Of a stretch of 64,000 bases of DNA, positions 20,574 through 29,695 are shown one piece after another. Numbering within the stretch: position 1 is the first letter of the stretch; every line of letters starts with the position of its first letter. The notes beneath the pieces are model-generated. The model saw nothing but the letters and a program-made list of their open reading frames with translations. It was not told where the DNA came from and did no database searches. Position numbers and translations under genes: made by a program. Source of the DNA: Clitoria ternatea (lineage: Eukaryota > Streptophyta > Magnoliopsida > Fabales > Fabaceae); the NCBI GenBank assembly GCA_037962975.1, contig CM075672.1, positions 54,816,501 through 54,880,500 of the forward strand. Reading direction: 5' to 3'.

Positions 20574-23500
20574 TTGTCACATATACCAGAAAAATGTAAA
20601 GAGCCTGGGACATTTACCATTCCATGCATAATAGGCAATAACAAATTTGAAAATACCATGCTAGACTTAGGTGCATCTATTAATGTTATGCCTATGACTG
20701 TATTTGCTTTACTTTCCCTTGGACCTTTGCAAACTACAGGTGTGGTTATACAATTAGCAAATCGACGCTCTACACATCCTACAGGAATTATTGAAGATGT
20801 CCTTGTTAAAGTTAATAATTTAATTTTTCCTGCAGATTTTTATGTTCTAGATATGGAAAGTGAGAATTCCACTAATGAAGCTCCAATAATTTTAGGTAGA
20901 CCATTCTTAAAAACAGCTAGAACAAAGATAGATGTGCATGCAGGAACACTTTCTATGGAATTTGGAGATAGTGTGGTTAGATTCAACATTTTAGATGCTA
21001 TAAAGCATCCTACTGAGGATCATTCTATTTTTCAAATTTACTTAATAACTGATTTAGTTGAGGATAATATTATTAAGTTGTCTGATGATGTTGACTTTCC
21101 TGTATTGTCTGATTTTTATGATTCATTTGTTTGTGATTCATGCATGGATTCTCATCAATGCAATGTGTGTGCTGAAATTGAGAAATATGTGCTTAATGAT
21201 AATAATGATCCAAACTCCCTTAAAACAGAAAATATAGTTCTAGATGTTGTTTCAAAAGAATCAAAGTGTGATAATTTGATTAAAGTAGTTACAAATACAT
21301 CTGATTATGTTGAAGTACAAGTTGCTGAGACAAATTCAACCAAATTGATTCCTTCAATAATGCAGCCTCCTATGTTAGAGTTAAAACCTCTTCCTGAACA
21401 TTTAAAATATGTATATTTAGAGGAAGATAAGAATCTTCCAGTGATTATTTCTAACAAATTAAATGTTGATCAAGAAACAAAGTTGTTGCAGATTATTAGG
21501 AAGCATAAGAAAGCAATTGGTTGGACTTTGGCAGATATCCCAGGTATTAGCCCTTCCATGTGTATGCATAGAATTCTATTAGAGGAAGAAGTTAAACCAG
21601 TAAGGCAACCACAAAGAAGACTTAATCCTCAGATCCTTGATGTAGTTAAAAAAGAGGTAACAAAATTATTACAAGCTGGCATTATTTACCCTATATCAGA
21701 TAGCACTTGGGTCAGCCCTGTACAAGTAGTTCCCAAGAAGTCTAGAATCACAGTGGTTAAAAATGAAAATGATGAACTAATTCCTACCAGAATCCAAAAT
21801 AGTTGGCGAGTATGCATTGATTACAGGAAACTTAACAAAGCAACTCGAAAGGATCACTTTCCTTTACCTTTCATTGATCAAATGTTGGAACGACTGGCAG
21901 GTAAGTCACATTACTGCTTTCTAGATGGATTTTCAGGTTACTTCCAAATTTATATTGCACCAGAAGATCAAGAAAAAACAACATTTACATGTCCTTTTGG
22001 CACTTTTGCTTATAGGAGGATGCCTTTTGGCTTATGCAATGCCCCTGGTACCTTTCAACGATGCATGATTAGTATCTTTGCTGATTTTCTTGAAAATTGC
22101 ATGGAAGTATTTATGGATGATTTCACAGTATATGGTTCATCATTTGATGCTTGCTTAAATAGTCTAGATAAAGTATTACATAGATGCATTGAAACTAACC
22201 TTGTTCTTAATTATGAGAAATGTCACTTCATGGTAGAAGAAGGAATAGTTTTAGGCCATGTGATATCTAAAAAAGGCATAGAAGTAGATCCTGCAAAAAT
22301 TATTGTAATTTCTCAATTACCTTATCCCTCTTGTGTGCGAGATATTCGTTCTTTTCTTGGTCATGCAGGTTTTTATAGAAGGTTTATAAAAAACTTCAGT
22401 AAGATAGCCCTTCCGTTGTCTAACTTACTACAAAAAAATATAACATTTGACTTTAATGACAAATGTAAAGAGGCTTTTGATTGCTTAAAGAAAGCTTTAA
22501 CTACCACTCCTATCATTCAGGCACCAGATTGGTCACTTCCATTTGAACTTATGTGCGATGCATCAAATTATGCATTAGGAGCTGTTCTTGCTCAAAGAGT
22601 AGGTAAAGTACAACATGTTATTTACTATGCCTCACGAACTTTGGATACTGCACAAATAAACTATACTACCACAGAAAAAGAACTACTTGCTATTGTGTTT
22701 GCACTTGATAAATTTAGATCTTATTTGCTCGGTTCAAAAGTAGTTGTGTTTTCAGATCATGCAGCATTAAAGTTCCTTTTAAAGAAACCAGATGCAAAAC
22801 CAAGATTGATCAGGTGGATGTTGCTGCTCCAAGAATTTGACATTGAAATTAGGGATAAAATTGGAGCAGAAAATTTGGTGGCTGATCACTTAAGCAGAAT
22901 TGAAAAAGAACTTGACCCAATTTCCATTAGAGATGATTTCCCTGATGAACAACTTATAGGAATACATGATTCTACTCCATGGTTTGCTGATTTGGTAAAC
23001 TACTTAGTTGCTTCTGTTACTCCCATACATGCATCTAAACAACAAATAATAAAACTAAAAAGTGATTCTAAATACTATGTTTGGGATGATCCTTACTTAT
23101 GGAAACTTTGTAGTGATCAAGTCATTAGAAGGTGTGTACCTGAAAATGAATTTTATTCCATTCTTACATTTTGTCATACATATGCATGTGGTGGACATTT
23201 TGGACCTCAACGTACAACAAGGAAAGTATTAGAATCTGGTTTATATTGGCCAACAATTTTTCGTGACGCATATACGTTTTGTAAATCTTGCGAACGATGT
23301 CAAAGAATGGGAAACATATCTCGTAGAAATGAGATGCCTCAACAACCCATGTTATTTTGTGAAATTTTTGATGTTTGGGGCATAGATTTCATTGGACCTT
23401 TTCCTGTATCTTTTGGTTTTGTTTATATACTACTTGCGGTCGATTATGTGTCTAAATGGGTTGAAGCTAAAGCTACTCGAACTGATGATTCTAAAGTTGT

Positions 23501-23843
23501 TGTAGATTTTGTTAAATCATACATATTTTGTAGGTTTGGTGTTCCTAAAGCCATCATTAGTGATCAAGGATCATATTTTTGCAACCGTAAAATGGAGTCC
23601 CTTCTTAAAAAATATGGAGTTATGCATAAGGTTTCAATACCTTATCACCCCCAAACAAATGGGCAAGCTGAAGTGTCCAATCGGGAATTAAAAATGATCC
23701 TTCAAAAAATAGTACAACCAAATAGGAAAGATTGGAGTAAAAGGTTAGAAGATGCTCTTTGGGCTTATAGAACAGCTTATAAAACACCTATTGGAATGTC
23801 CCCCTATAGGATTGTTTTTGGAAATCATGTCACTTACCTGTAG
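20574..23843 (+). CDS. pol: Element B Pol: protease, reverse transcriptase, RNase H, integrase
   Basis: 1089 residues in the gag frame; the first ATG follows a stop, so it is not the natural start. The protease motif DLGASINVMP is at about 31-40. RT spans about 370-560: WVSPVQVVPKK, CIDYRKLNKATRKDHFPLPF, MPFGLCNAPGTFQRCM and the catalytic VFMDDF near 512. RNase H has CDASNYALGA near 660, then the SDHAALK and VADHLSR motifs. The integrase zinc site starts near 866. Its triad is D in WGIDFIGPF (about 935), D in SDQGSYF (about 996) and E in AEVSNREL (about 1034). A one-base deletion near 23823 shifts the frame and ends the protein early. It would copy the RNA and insert the cDNA. Confidence 0.9.
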   Translation: MSHIPEKCKEPGTFTIPCIIGNNKFENTMLDLGASINVMPMTVFALLSLGPLQTTGVVIQLANRRSTHPTGIIEDVLVKVNNLIFPADFYVLDMESENSTNEAPIILGRPFLKTARTKIDVHAGTLSMEFGDSVVRFNILDAIKHPTEDHSIFQIYLITDLVEDNIIKLSDDVDFPVLSDFYDSFVCDSCMDSHQCNVCAEIEKYVLNDNNDPNSLKTENIVLDVVSKESKCDNLIKVVTNTSDYVEVQVAETNSTKLIPSIMQPPMLELKPLPEHLKYVYLEEDKNLPVIISNKLNVDQETKLLQIIRKHKKAIGWTLADIPGISPSMCMHRILLEEEVKPVRQPQRRLNPQILDVVKKEVTKLLQAGIIYPISDSTWVSPVQVVPKKSRITVVKNENDELIPTRIQNSWRVCIDYRKLNKATRKDHFPLPFIDQMLERLAGKSHYCFLDGFSGYFQIYIAPEDQEKTTFTCPFGTFAYRRMPFGLCNAPGTFQRCMISIFADFLENCMEVFMDDFTVYGSSFDACLNSLDKVLHRCIETNLVLNYEKCHFMVEEGIVLGHVISKKGIEVDPAKIIVISQLPYPSCVRDIRSFLGHAGFYRRFIKNFSKIALPLSNLLQKNITFDFNDKCKEAFDCLKKALTTTPIIQAPDWSLPFELMCDASNYALGAVLAQRVGKVQHVIYYASRTLDTAQINYTTTEKELLAIVFALDKFRSYLLGSKVVVFSDHAALKFLLKKPDAKPRLIRWMLLLQEFDIEIRDKIGAENLVADHLSRIEKELDPISIRDDFPDEQLIGIHDSTPWFADLVNYLVASVTPIHASKQQIIKLKSDSKYYVWDDPYLWKLCSDQVIRRCVPENEFYSILTFCHTYACGGHFGPQRTTRKVLESGLYWPTIFRDAYTFCKSCERCQRMGNISRRNEMPQQPMLFCEIFDVWGIDFIGPFPVSFGFVYILLAVDYVSKWVEAKATRTDDSKVVVDFVKSYIFCRFGVPKAIISDQGSYFCNRKMESLLKKYGVMHKVSIPYHPQTNGQAEVSNRELKMILQKIVQPNRKDWSKRLEDALWAYRTAYKTPIGMSPYRIVFGNHVTYL

Positions 23844-24274
23844 AAATTGAGCACAAAGCTTATTGGGCAGTAAAACAATGTAACCTGGACTTAAACGAGG
23901 CCGGTAAAGAAAGGAAACTCCAACTACAGGAACTAGAAGAAATTCGTTTGGAAGCTTATGAAAGTTCTAAAACCTATAAAGAAAAAGCCAAATCCTTTCA
24001 TGACAAACAGGTCTTGATAAAAAAAATTTTCATTGGGTAAAAAGTTTTATTGTACAACTCGCGTCTAAAGCTCATATCTGGTAAGCTTCGCTCTAAATGG
24101 GCAGGCCCATTTGAAATAACTAATATATTTCCTTATGGTGTGATTGAAATTTCAGATAAAGCGACAAACAAGGTTTTCAAGGTAAATGGGCACCGACTTA
24201 AACCTTTCTTTCAAGGGTTCCAAGAGCACATAGATACGGAGGTGTATTTGTGTGATGCCAAATATTTTGACTAA
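23844..24274 (+). pseudogene. Element B integrase C-terminal part, frameshifted
   Basis: After the one-base deletion the integrase tail continues in another frame: VEIEHKAYWAVKQ, then LEEIRLEAYESSKTYKEKAK. A TAA near 24038 replaces a conserved glutamine before KVLLYNSRLKLISGKLRSKW (from 24050). The tail ends at TGA 24272. Integrase is therefore broken twice. Confidence 0.8.
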
Positions 24275-24293
24275 TTTTTCCTAATAACAATAT

Positions 24294-24297
<4 letters not shown>

Positions 24298-24332
<35 letters not shown>

Positions 24333-24339
24333 AAAAAAT
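24298..24339 (+). repeat. Poly(A) tract
   Basis: 33 A residues, one T, then seven more A, about 25 bp after the integrase stop. It may mark the seam between the Athila backbone and the accessory region. It could also be an ordinary A-rich low-complexity tract. Confidence 0.7.
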
Positions 24340-24646
24340 AGATATCAGTTAATTACATCATCATTCTTTTCGGTGCTAACACTTATCTTAATCAGTATTA
24401 CTATTATTGTTTTGACATTATTATCATTTTCTTGCAGTAGTTAAAAGGTCATCGTCAGGCTCGTGACGTTAAACAAGCGCTTGATAGAAGGCAACCTATC
24501 ACCTTTTCACCTTCTTCATCTCTACTATTCTCTATAACCTCGTTTTCTATTCTCTCTTTTCTAAACAGCCACAACTTCAAAGTAATCTGAAAACGGAACA
24601 AACCCTTGCAAAACTTAAGGAAAGATTCCCTACACTTCCACGCGAT

Positions 24647-25123
24647 GTGATTGTAAAAATTTACAAAGCTCGAGTTCAAAGGTTAAAACTACTCACATAT
24701 TTTGGCATTCCAGAGGATGTTCGTTGGCTTATTGAAGCAAAGGTACGTCTCTCTGGTGAATTACATAAGTCCTATATAAAACATTTACCAGGTATGGGAC
24801 GTAGTTTTTATTCTAAAAAACGAAGAGCTAAAAGGATGGGAGTTTGCCATAAGTGTGCAAGATGGAATTGTGATACACGTTGTAGGAACCCTGGAATGGT
24901 ATCTATAAATCGGGAGGACAACATTAAATTTATAAAGGATGGACTGAGTAAAGAGAACTTGGATAACTTAATCCAAACTCTTGAGACGCATCCATGTGGA
25001 ACGGTTCAAGGAGTCCTTCTGAAATTATATGATCTATTCATTCAACAAAAAGAAAACTATAGCCTTGGGAATCTGGCGTTAAACGACCCTGTTTGCCAGT
25101 TTATAAGAAAACTGGATGGGTAG
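24647..25123 (+). CDS. Basic cysteine-rich protein resembling carlavirus-type nucleic-acid-binding proteins
   Basis: The frame is open from 24488 to 25123; 24647 is a GTG and the first in-frame ATG is at 24794 (residue 50), so the true start is uncertain. A splice-acceptor-like TTTCTTGCAG lies at 24429-24438, but a TAG at 24485 separates it in this frame. Residues 51-83 hold GRSFY, a basic patch KKRRAKR (57-63), cysteines 67, 70, 75 and 79 (C-x2-C-x4-C-x3-C) and PG at 82-83. This order (GRSxY, Arg/Lys patch, four-cysteine finger, PG) is typical of cysteine-rich RNA-binding proteins of carlaviruses and relatives (Pfam Carla_C4 family), several of which suppress RNA silencing. Residues 100-158 have no known match. 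The family link is from motif order, not a database search. It may be a captured viral gene. Confidence 0.6.
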   Translation: MIVKIYKARVQRLKLLTYFGIPEDVRWLIEAKVRLSGELHKSYIKHLPGMGRSFYSKKRRAKRMGVCHKCARWNCDTRCRNPGMVSINREDNIKFIKDGLSKENLDNLIQTLETHPCGTVQGVLLKLYDLFIQQKENYSLGNLALNDPVCQFIRKLDG

Positions 25124-25414
25124 CAAAAACCTCGACTCATAGAAGGCGTTTAAGCCGTTACTGGACGTAAAACCAGAGGAAGATGTTAGCCATAATCACA
25201 ACTACTGTACATATTTACTGTTGTTTTCAATGTTTTACTTTTCTAAATTTACTTTGACTTTTAAAATTACCTATTTTTATTTTCTTCAATCATGTCTTTT
25301 CAAATTTCTTCATTACTGTCATTTATTTTTATATAATAATAATTATGTAAACCTTTTATCTTTCATCAATTATTTCATCTCATTTTTTATCTATATAAGG
25401 GCGCACAACTCTAT

Positions 25415-26065
25415 ATGGAAAACACAAAAAAAAAGATGAAAAAAATCAAATCCATTTGTGTGTTTGGTGGATCCAACAATGGTAATTGTAAGGAGTACCT
25501 AATAGCAGCTACTAAGTTGGGAAAACTATTGGCTGCGAAAGAAATAAAGGTCTTGTATAGAGGAAGAGTACAGGGTTTGAGAGGCTCCATGGCACTATCT
25601 GTACTAGTTGAAGGAAGCAACGTCTCTAGTATCATCCTACATCATGTTGGTATTACACGAGATATTGCTGTAGGAACTGAGGTAAAAGTTACAAGCCTCT
25701 ATCAACAAATGGCTCGTATGGTTATAGGTGCTGAAGCCTTTATCGCACTTCCTGGAGGTTTTGGTACTTTTGAGGAAATATTTTGCATTTTATCATGGTG
25801 TAGCATGAACTTTCATAAAAAGCCATTAGGATTATTAAATATTAATGGTTTTTATGACAGTTTGTTTATGTTTTTAGATAAAGCTGTGGAACAGGGCCTT
25901 ATAACTCAAGATGATCGATCATTCATTCATGCTTCATCAGATGCAAATGAATTGATTGATATTTTGCAGAGCTTTTTACCCCAACCTCAACCCCTCTTGA
26001 AGCAAGATAAGGATCACACACACAAGCGAAAGAATCCAGAACCAGACACCACCCTTCGGTTATAA
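25415..26065 (+). CDS. LOG-like cytokinin riboside monophosphate phosphoribohydrolase, intronless, probably inactive
   Basis: The 216-residue frame starts at ATG 25415 (a second ATG is at 25436). It aligns with plant LOG proteins over nearly their whole length: CVFGGSNNGN (15-24), EYLIAATKLGKLL (27-39), AFIALPGGFGTFEE (108-121, the PGGxGTxxE signature), KPLGLLNINGFYDSL (136-150) and ANELIDIL (177-184). LOG enzymes release active cytokinin bases from nucleotide precursors in the cytosol. Two key sites are changed: the GGG loop reads RGR (49-51), and the Arg-Lys pair of the RKxxM motif reads Gln98-Met99. Catalysis is therefore doubtful. The tail 187-216 is Pro/Lys-rich. Plant LOG genes have several introns, whereas this copy has none, as expected if captured from mRNA. 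It lies 292 bp after the cysteine-rich frame, inside element B. Confidence 0.82.
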   Translation: MENTKKKMKKIKSICVFGGSNNGNCKEYLIAATKLGKLLAAKEIKVLYRGRVQGLRGSMALSVLVEGSNVSSIILHHVGITRDIAVGTEVKVTSLYQQMARMVIGAEAFIALPGGFGTFEEIFCILSWCSMNFHKKPLGLLNINGFYDSLFMFLDKAVEQGLITQDDRSFIHASSDANELIDILQSFLPQPQPLLKQDKDHTHKRKNPEPDTTLRL

Positions 26066-26227
26066 CTTCTTTCTCACCTTTATCTATATTTAAAAAAAAT
26101 CAAAAAAAAGAGAAAAAAAAATAGACTGTGGAAATCATATAAGACACCGAGGACAATGTCTTGAATAAGTGTGGGGGGGTCTGAGTTATATATATATATA
26201 TATATTTTATTATTTTTTTTGTGAGGG

Positions 26228-26453
26228 ATAGACAGAGTAAAGATTAATTTGGGAAAGTTGTATCTAAAGTCATAAAGATGCATCTTTGAGAACCAAAGTC
26301 TTGAGACGTATCCTTCACTATATAGTGTCAGTATCACTTTTGTTTAATTTTTTTTTAAAATAAAAAAAAATAATTTATTTTTTTTTCTTTTCTTTCATGA
26401 GTACTTTTGTTGGGATGGGCTGAGTAAAGAGTCCAAACTCTTGAGACGCATCC
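26228..26453 (+). pseudogene. Decayed fragments of the cysteine-rich gene (second cassette copy)
   Basis: At 26413-26453, GGATGGGCTGAGTAAAGA is followed by TCCAAACTCTTGAGACGCAT. This repeats the part of the cysteine-rich gene at 24940-24993 that encodes DGLSKEN..IQTLETH, with a deletion of about 16 bases. A third, poorer copy of the same words is at 26238-26313 (GAGTAAAG ... CCAAAGTCTTGAGACGTATCC). An Athila-type GAGGACAATGTC sits at 26150. The fragments are non-coding. Confidence 0.6.
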
Positions 26454-26801
26454 TCATAACAAATCTCACTCGGATAAGCACAATCGTTTCACCTTCCTTA
26501 TTAAAACCATTTTTCAAAAAAAAATAAAAATAAAAAAATAAAAATAAAAACACACACATACATAGTCACTATATTTACTTTAGTGCCGCACCTTTGCCTT
26601 TACCTTCACCCGAATCATTTCTATTCGACATCAACCATTCTGCAACCATAAACATCATCTTCATCATTCTTCAGCCGCCACACTTTGCCTTCATCCTTTT
26701 CTTTCAGATCGGAGCCACACCTCACCACTAGTCAATCATCAGGTTCTTTATTTTCTCTTAATGGATGATATAGCAGAGTCTTTCTATAGGCATACGAATG
26801 A

Positions 26802-27053
26802 ATTAAGATGTATGTTATTACTCTTGATGCTACTCATGGTTGTGTTGATGATATTTTTCTTATGGGTTCTAACACAAGGCCTATGAAACTAGGTTGTATG
26901 ACACAATCAAATTGTTCAGTTATACTAATCATTTCACATGCAATTGAACTGACCAATTTGTTGTAGGTATCTTCGTTACTAAGCGCCCTTAAAAAAAAAG
27001 TACAGAGCAAGAAGCATAAGGAACCGGATCTTGACACCAATATTTGGTTATGA
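26802..27053 (+). pseudogene. Decayed second LOG-like copy, C-terminal part
   Basis: One frame from 26802 to the stop at 27051 reads like the last third of the LOG frame at 25415. HGCVDDIF matches NGFYDSLF, GCMTQ matches GLITQ, HAIELTNLL matches DANELIDIL, and the end KKHKEPDLDTNIWL matches HKRKNPEPDTTLRL; both stop at the same place. There is a single TAG inside (26964-26966), at the position of a glutamine codon in the first copy. The N-terminal two thirds are missing. Identity is low, so the two copies parted long ago or one has decayed fast. Confidence 0.6.
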
Positions 27054-28326
27054 TTTATTTTTATTTTTTTGTTTCTTGTTCACAAAAAAAAATCATCATT
27101 TCCAGTTTTTTTTATTTTAAATTCTACATGCTTTTCACTAAATTTGTTTTTTTTTTAAAAAAAAAATTGTCTAAGTAATGAGTAATTACATCACCCTTGT
27201 CCAATATTTCATGACATGTTGTGAATAATTTCCTTGCATATTAATTTAATAAGTTGTTTGTGAAGATCAAATTGTATATGAATTATGATAGATTGACCAC
27301 CCTCGGTGAGATTTTGAGCTTAATTGGATGGATTATATTATGCCATCTTTCCTTTTTCTTGATTAACCCTTATTTATTAGTACTCTAGAACTTGACTTGT
27401 TTCTTTTTGATGTATTATGTTCCATGTGCATGCTTTGATGTGATTAAGGCCATTTTTGTTTTAACTAGCCACTAGCCATATGCCTTACCTTACATACTTT
27501 CCATTGTTACCCACGTTGAGCCTATATCCATTTCTTGATTCAGCCACATAATTTGCCAATAGCCCAAAAAAAATGATCACCTTTGCTTAGGAATTGATTA
27601 GGAGTTTTGGAATTACTATGAATAAAGATTCTTGATGATTGTGGAAATGTACCCAAGATATATATGTTGTTGTTTCATTGTTCAAAAAGAAAGTAAAAAA
27701 TAAAAAAAAAGAAAAAAAAAAGAAGAAAAAGAAGAAGTGGTGAATATATGTATGAAAATAATCAGGAGGATTTATTCTCATGTTTTATCCTCCATCATGT
27801 TTCATTTTGCTAAGTATTGAGTTTCAAAATGTACTTCCACAATCACTAAATCACTTACTCCATTGCTCTTTTTCAACCCTAAGTTTAGCCATACTATTTT
27901 ATTTCATCCACCCTATATCACCTTGGCCCCATTACAACCTTATAAAGTCCTTTTGATCTCTGCATGCATATGTGTTCAAATATGAAAATTAGAAATTTGT
28001 CAAGCCTATGGTAGTGCTAATTTATTTGGGTGATTTCTGAGAGTATACACAAACCCAAACAATTGAGATATAGAGAGCATAAAGAGAACATCTATCATAT
28101 TTTCATCCACTCTTTGATTTGATCACTCAATTTGTGAAACTAGTATGTAATGCTTCTTATTCACACTTATCATGACCTCTTGATATAAGGGATGATGTGT
28201 ATTACTTATTATTTTAGACTTCAAAAAAAAATCAATTTAAAAAAAAAAACCTTTTTCTGTTCTTTCTCATTTTAGTTTTTGGTTTGGTTTTGCCCTGGAG
28301 TGCAAAAGCTTAAGTGTGGGGGAATT
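27054..28326 (+). other. Element B 3' non-coding region with polypurine tract
   Basis: AT-rich, with many A or T runs and no credible reading frame. A word common to Athila 3' regions, TAGCCACTAGCCATATGCCT (about 27466), has a counterpart on the other strand in F near 42080. The polypurine tract AAGTGTGGGGGAATT is at 28312-28326, directly before the LTR. Confidence 0.75.
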
Positions 28327-29695
28327 TGATAAATCAATTTTAATACACTTCTTATAGTTTTACACTTGGGGTTTATTATATAATTACTATGTTTAATAAT
28401 AGTATTTTAATTAAGTTTTATGTTGTTTAGTTAAATTGAAGTATTATGTATATATGTTTCAATTTTCATTTTTTGTATGTATCTTGAGTATCTTGCCTTA
28501 TTTTGGCCATAACTTGGGCTTTTGTGATCCAAATGGGCTAATCTTGGAGCCCATGGAAAGCTAAGACAGAGGGCTACATCATGATGATCAAATTTGGTTA
28601 TTTTGCATCTGAAAAAAATAAAGAAATGGAGCTTGAATCAATCAGCCCTCATGTGTCCCACCAATGTTGAAAAAATGCATTAGTAATCAGAAAATGAATG
28701 TATAGTATCATCATATCTTGCCTATAAATAGATGCTTGAAGTTGTAAGGGAGATACACAAGAAATACATAAGAAATACATGCTTTAGTTTTCATTACAAT
28801 TCTATATCTTTGCTTTAGCTTCTTAAGTTTTAGTTCTTTCTTTTTCTTTATCTCCTTGTTCTATATTCCATCCTTCAAGTTATGGTTTTCATTTCCCTTC
28901 CTCAATATCAAGTAAGTTAATTTTATTATTTGTTATTTACTTTTATAATCAAAGTTTTAGTAAATTTAATATTAGCTTTCATTGTTAAAAATTATCATGG
29001 AAGCTTAATCTTTTAAAATCAACTCAAGGAATTTAATTTTTCTTTATGTTAACTTTGAGTTCTTGCTCTTAATATTTTGATTGAAGATAATTACTTTTCT
29101 TTATTTCTCAAGCACTTATGATGGTAGATTATTTAAGTGTATAACCGATTGGTATATAATTAAACAATCTATAATCTAAACTGATGTTGGTTGGTTAATC
29201 AATAATCAAGTTGAGAACAAAGATTAAGTTACTAAATAAGAGATTTCTATTTAGTTTCTTAACTCAATCAAATTATGGTTTTAAAGTTATTTTAGTAATT
29301 AATAAGAATATATCGATTGATTATTCTTATTAGTTCATTAATTCAATTCTATAAGATTTTCTAGAATATAATCATTTAGGGATTCCAAATGATTCAAGAT
29401 TGAGAAAATTAATTATATTTAATCATATTTGTGATCAATGATTAGTTAACTAAAGATTTATTAATTCCTTGGGTTGGTTATTTCTAAATTTGATTATTCT
29501 TACTCATAAATTTACTTTTTTTGCACTATCATATAATCACTTAATTTTCCTTTCAAGCTCAACACAAACCCCCCTTTATTATAACTAAATTGAGTGTAAC
29601 TAATTGAACTAAGGTCCTCGAGAGACGACTAAGGTTGTTCACTTTATACTATATTAATTTAACTTTTTATTTGATCCGACAACGATAGCGTGTCA
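28327..29695 (+). repeat. Element B 3' LTR (1369 bp)
   Basis: Starts TGATAAATCAATTTT after the polypurine tract and ends GCGTGTCA. From 28657 on it matches the truncated 5' LTR. The first 330 bp exist only here. Confidence 0.88.
28723..28730 (+). promoter_or_regulatory. TATA box of element B 3' LTR
   Basis: TATAAATA, identical in context to 17363. With U3 intact here, this LTR could start outward transcription into D2. Confidence 0.5.

Larger units (their letters stand above)
17297..29695 (+). mobile_element. Element B: Athila-type retrotransposon with accessory cassette, left end truncated
   Basis: Order: partial 5' LTR, tRNA-Asp-type primer site, gag, protease, RT, RNase H, integrase, cysteine-rich frame, LOG-like frame, remnants of a second cassette, polypurine tract, full 3' LTR. 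Gag-pol is one reading frame with four in-frame stops, then a one-base deletion and one more stop in integrase, so B cannot move by itself. The left LTR lacks its first 330 bp, and no target duplication is visible. It differs from A and F mainly in the 4 kb between integrase and 3' LTR. Confidence 0.88.

Noticed and set aside
25392..25398. TATATAA just before the LOG-like frame, considered as its own promoter
   Set aside because: Only about 17 bp before the first ATG, too close for a normal TATA-directed start, and the area is AT-rich throughout.
26761..26886. 41-residue frame with a strongly hydrophobic segment (residues 18-37), considered as a small membrane protein of viral type
   Set aside because: It overlaps, in another frame, the decayed second LOG copy, which explains the sequence better. 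The hydrophobic run comes from TTG/ATG-rich codons.
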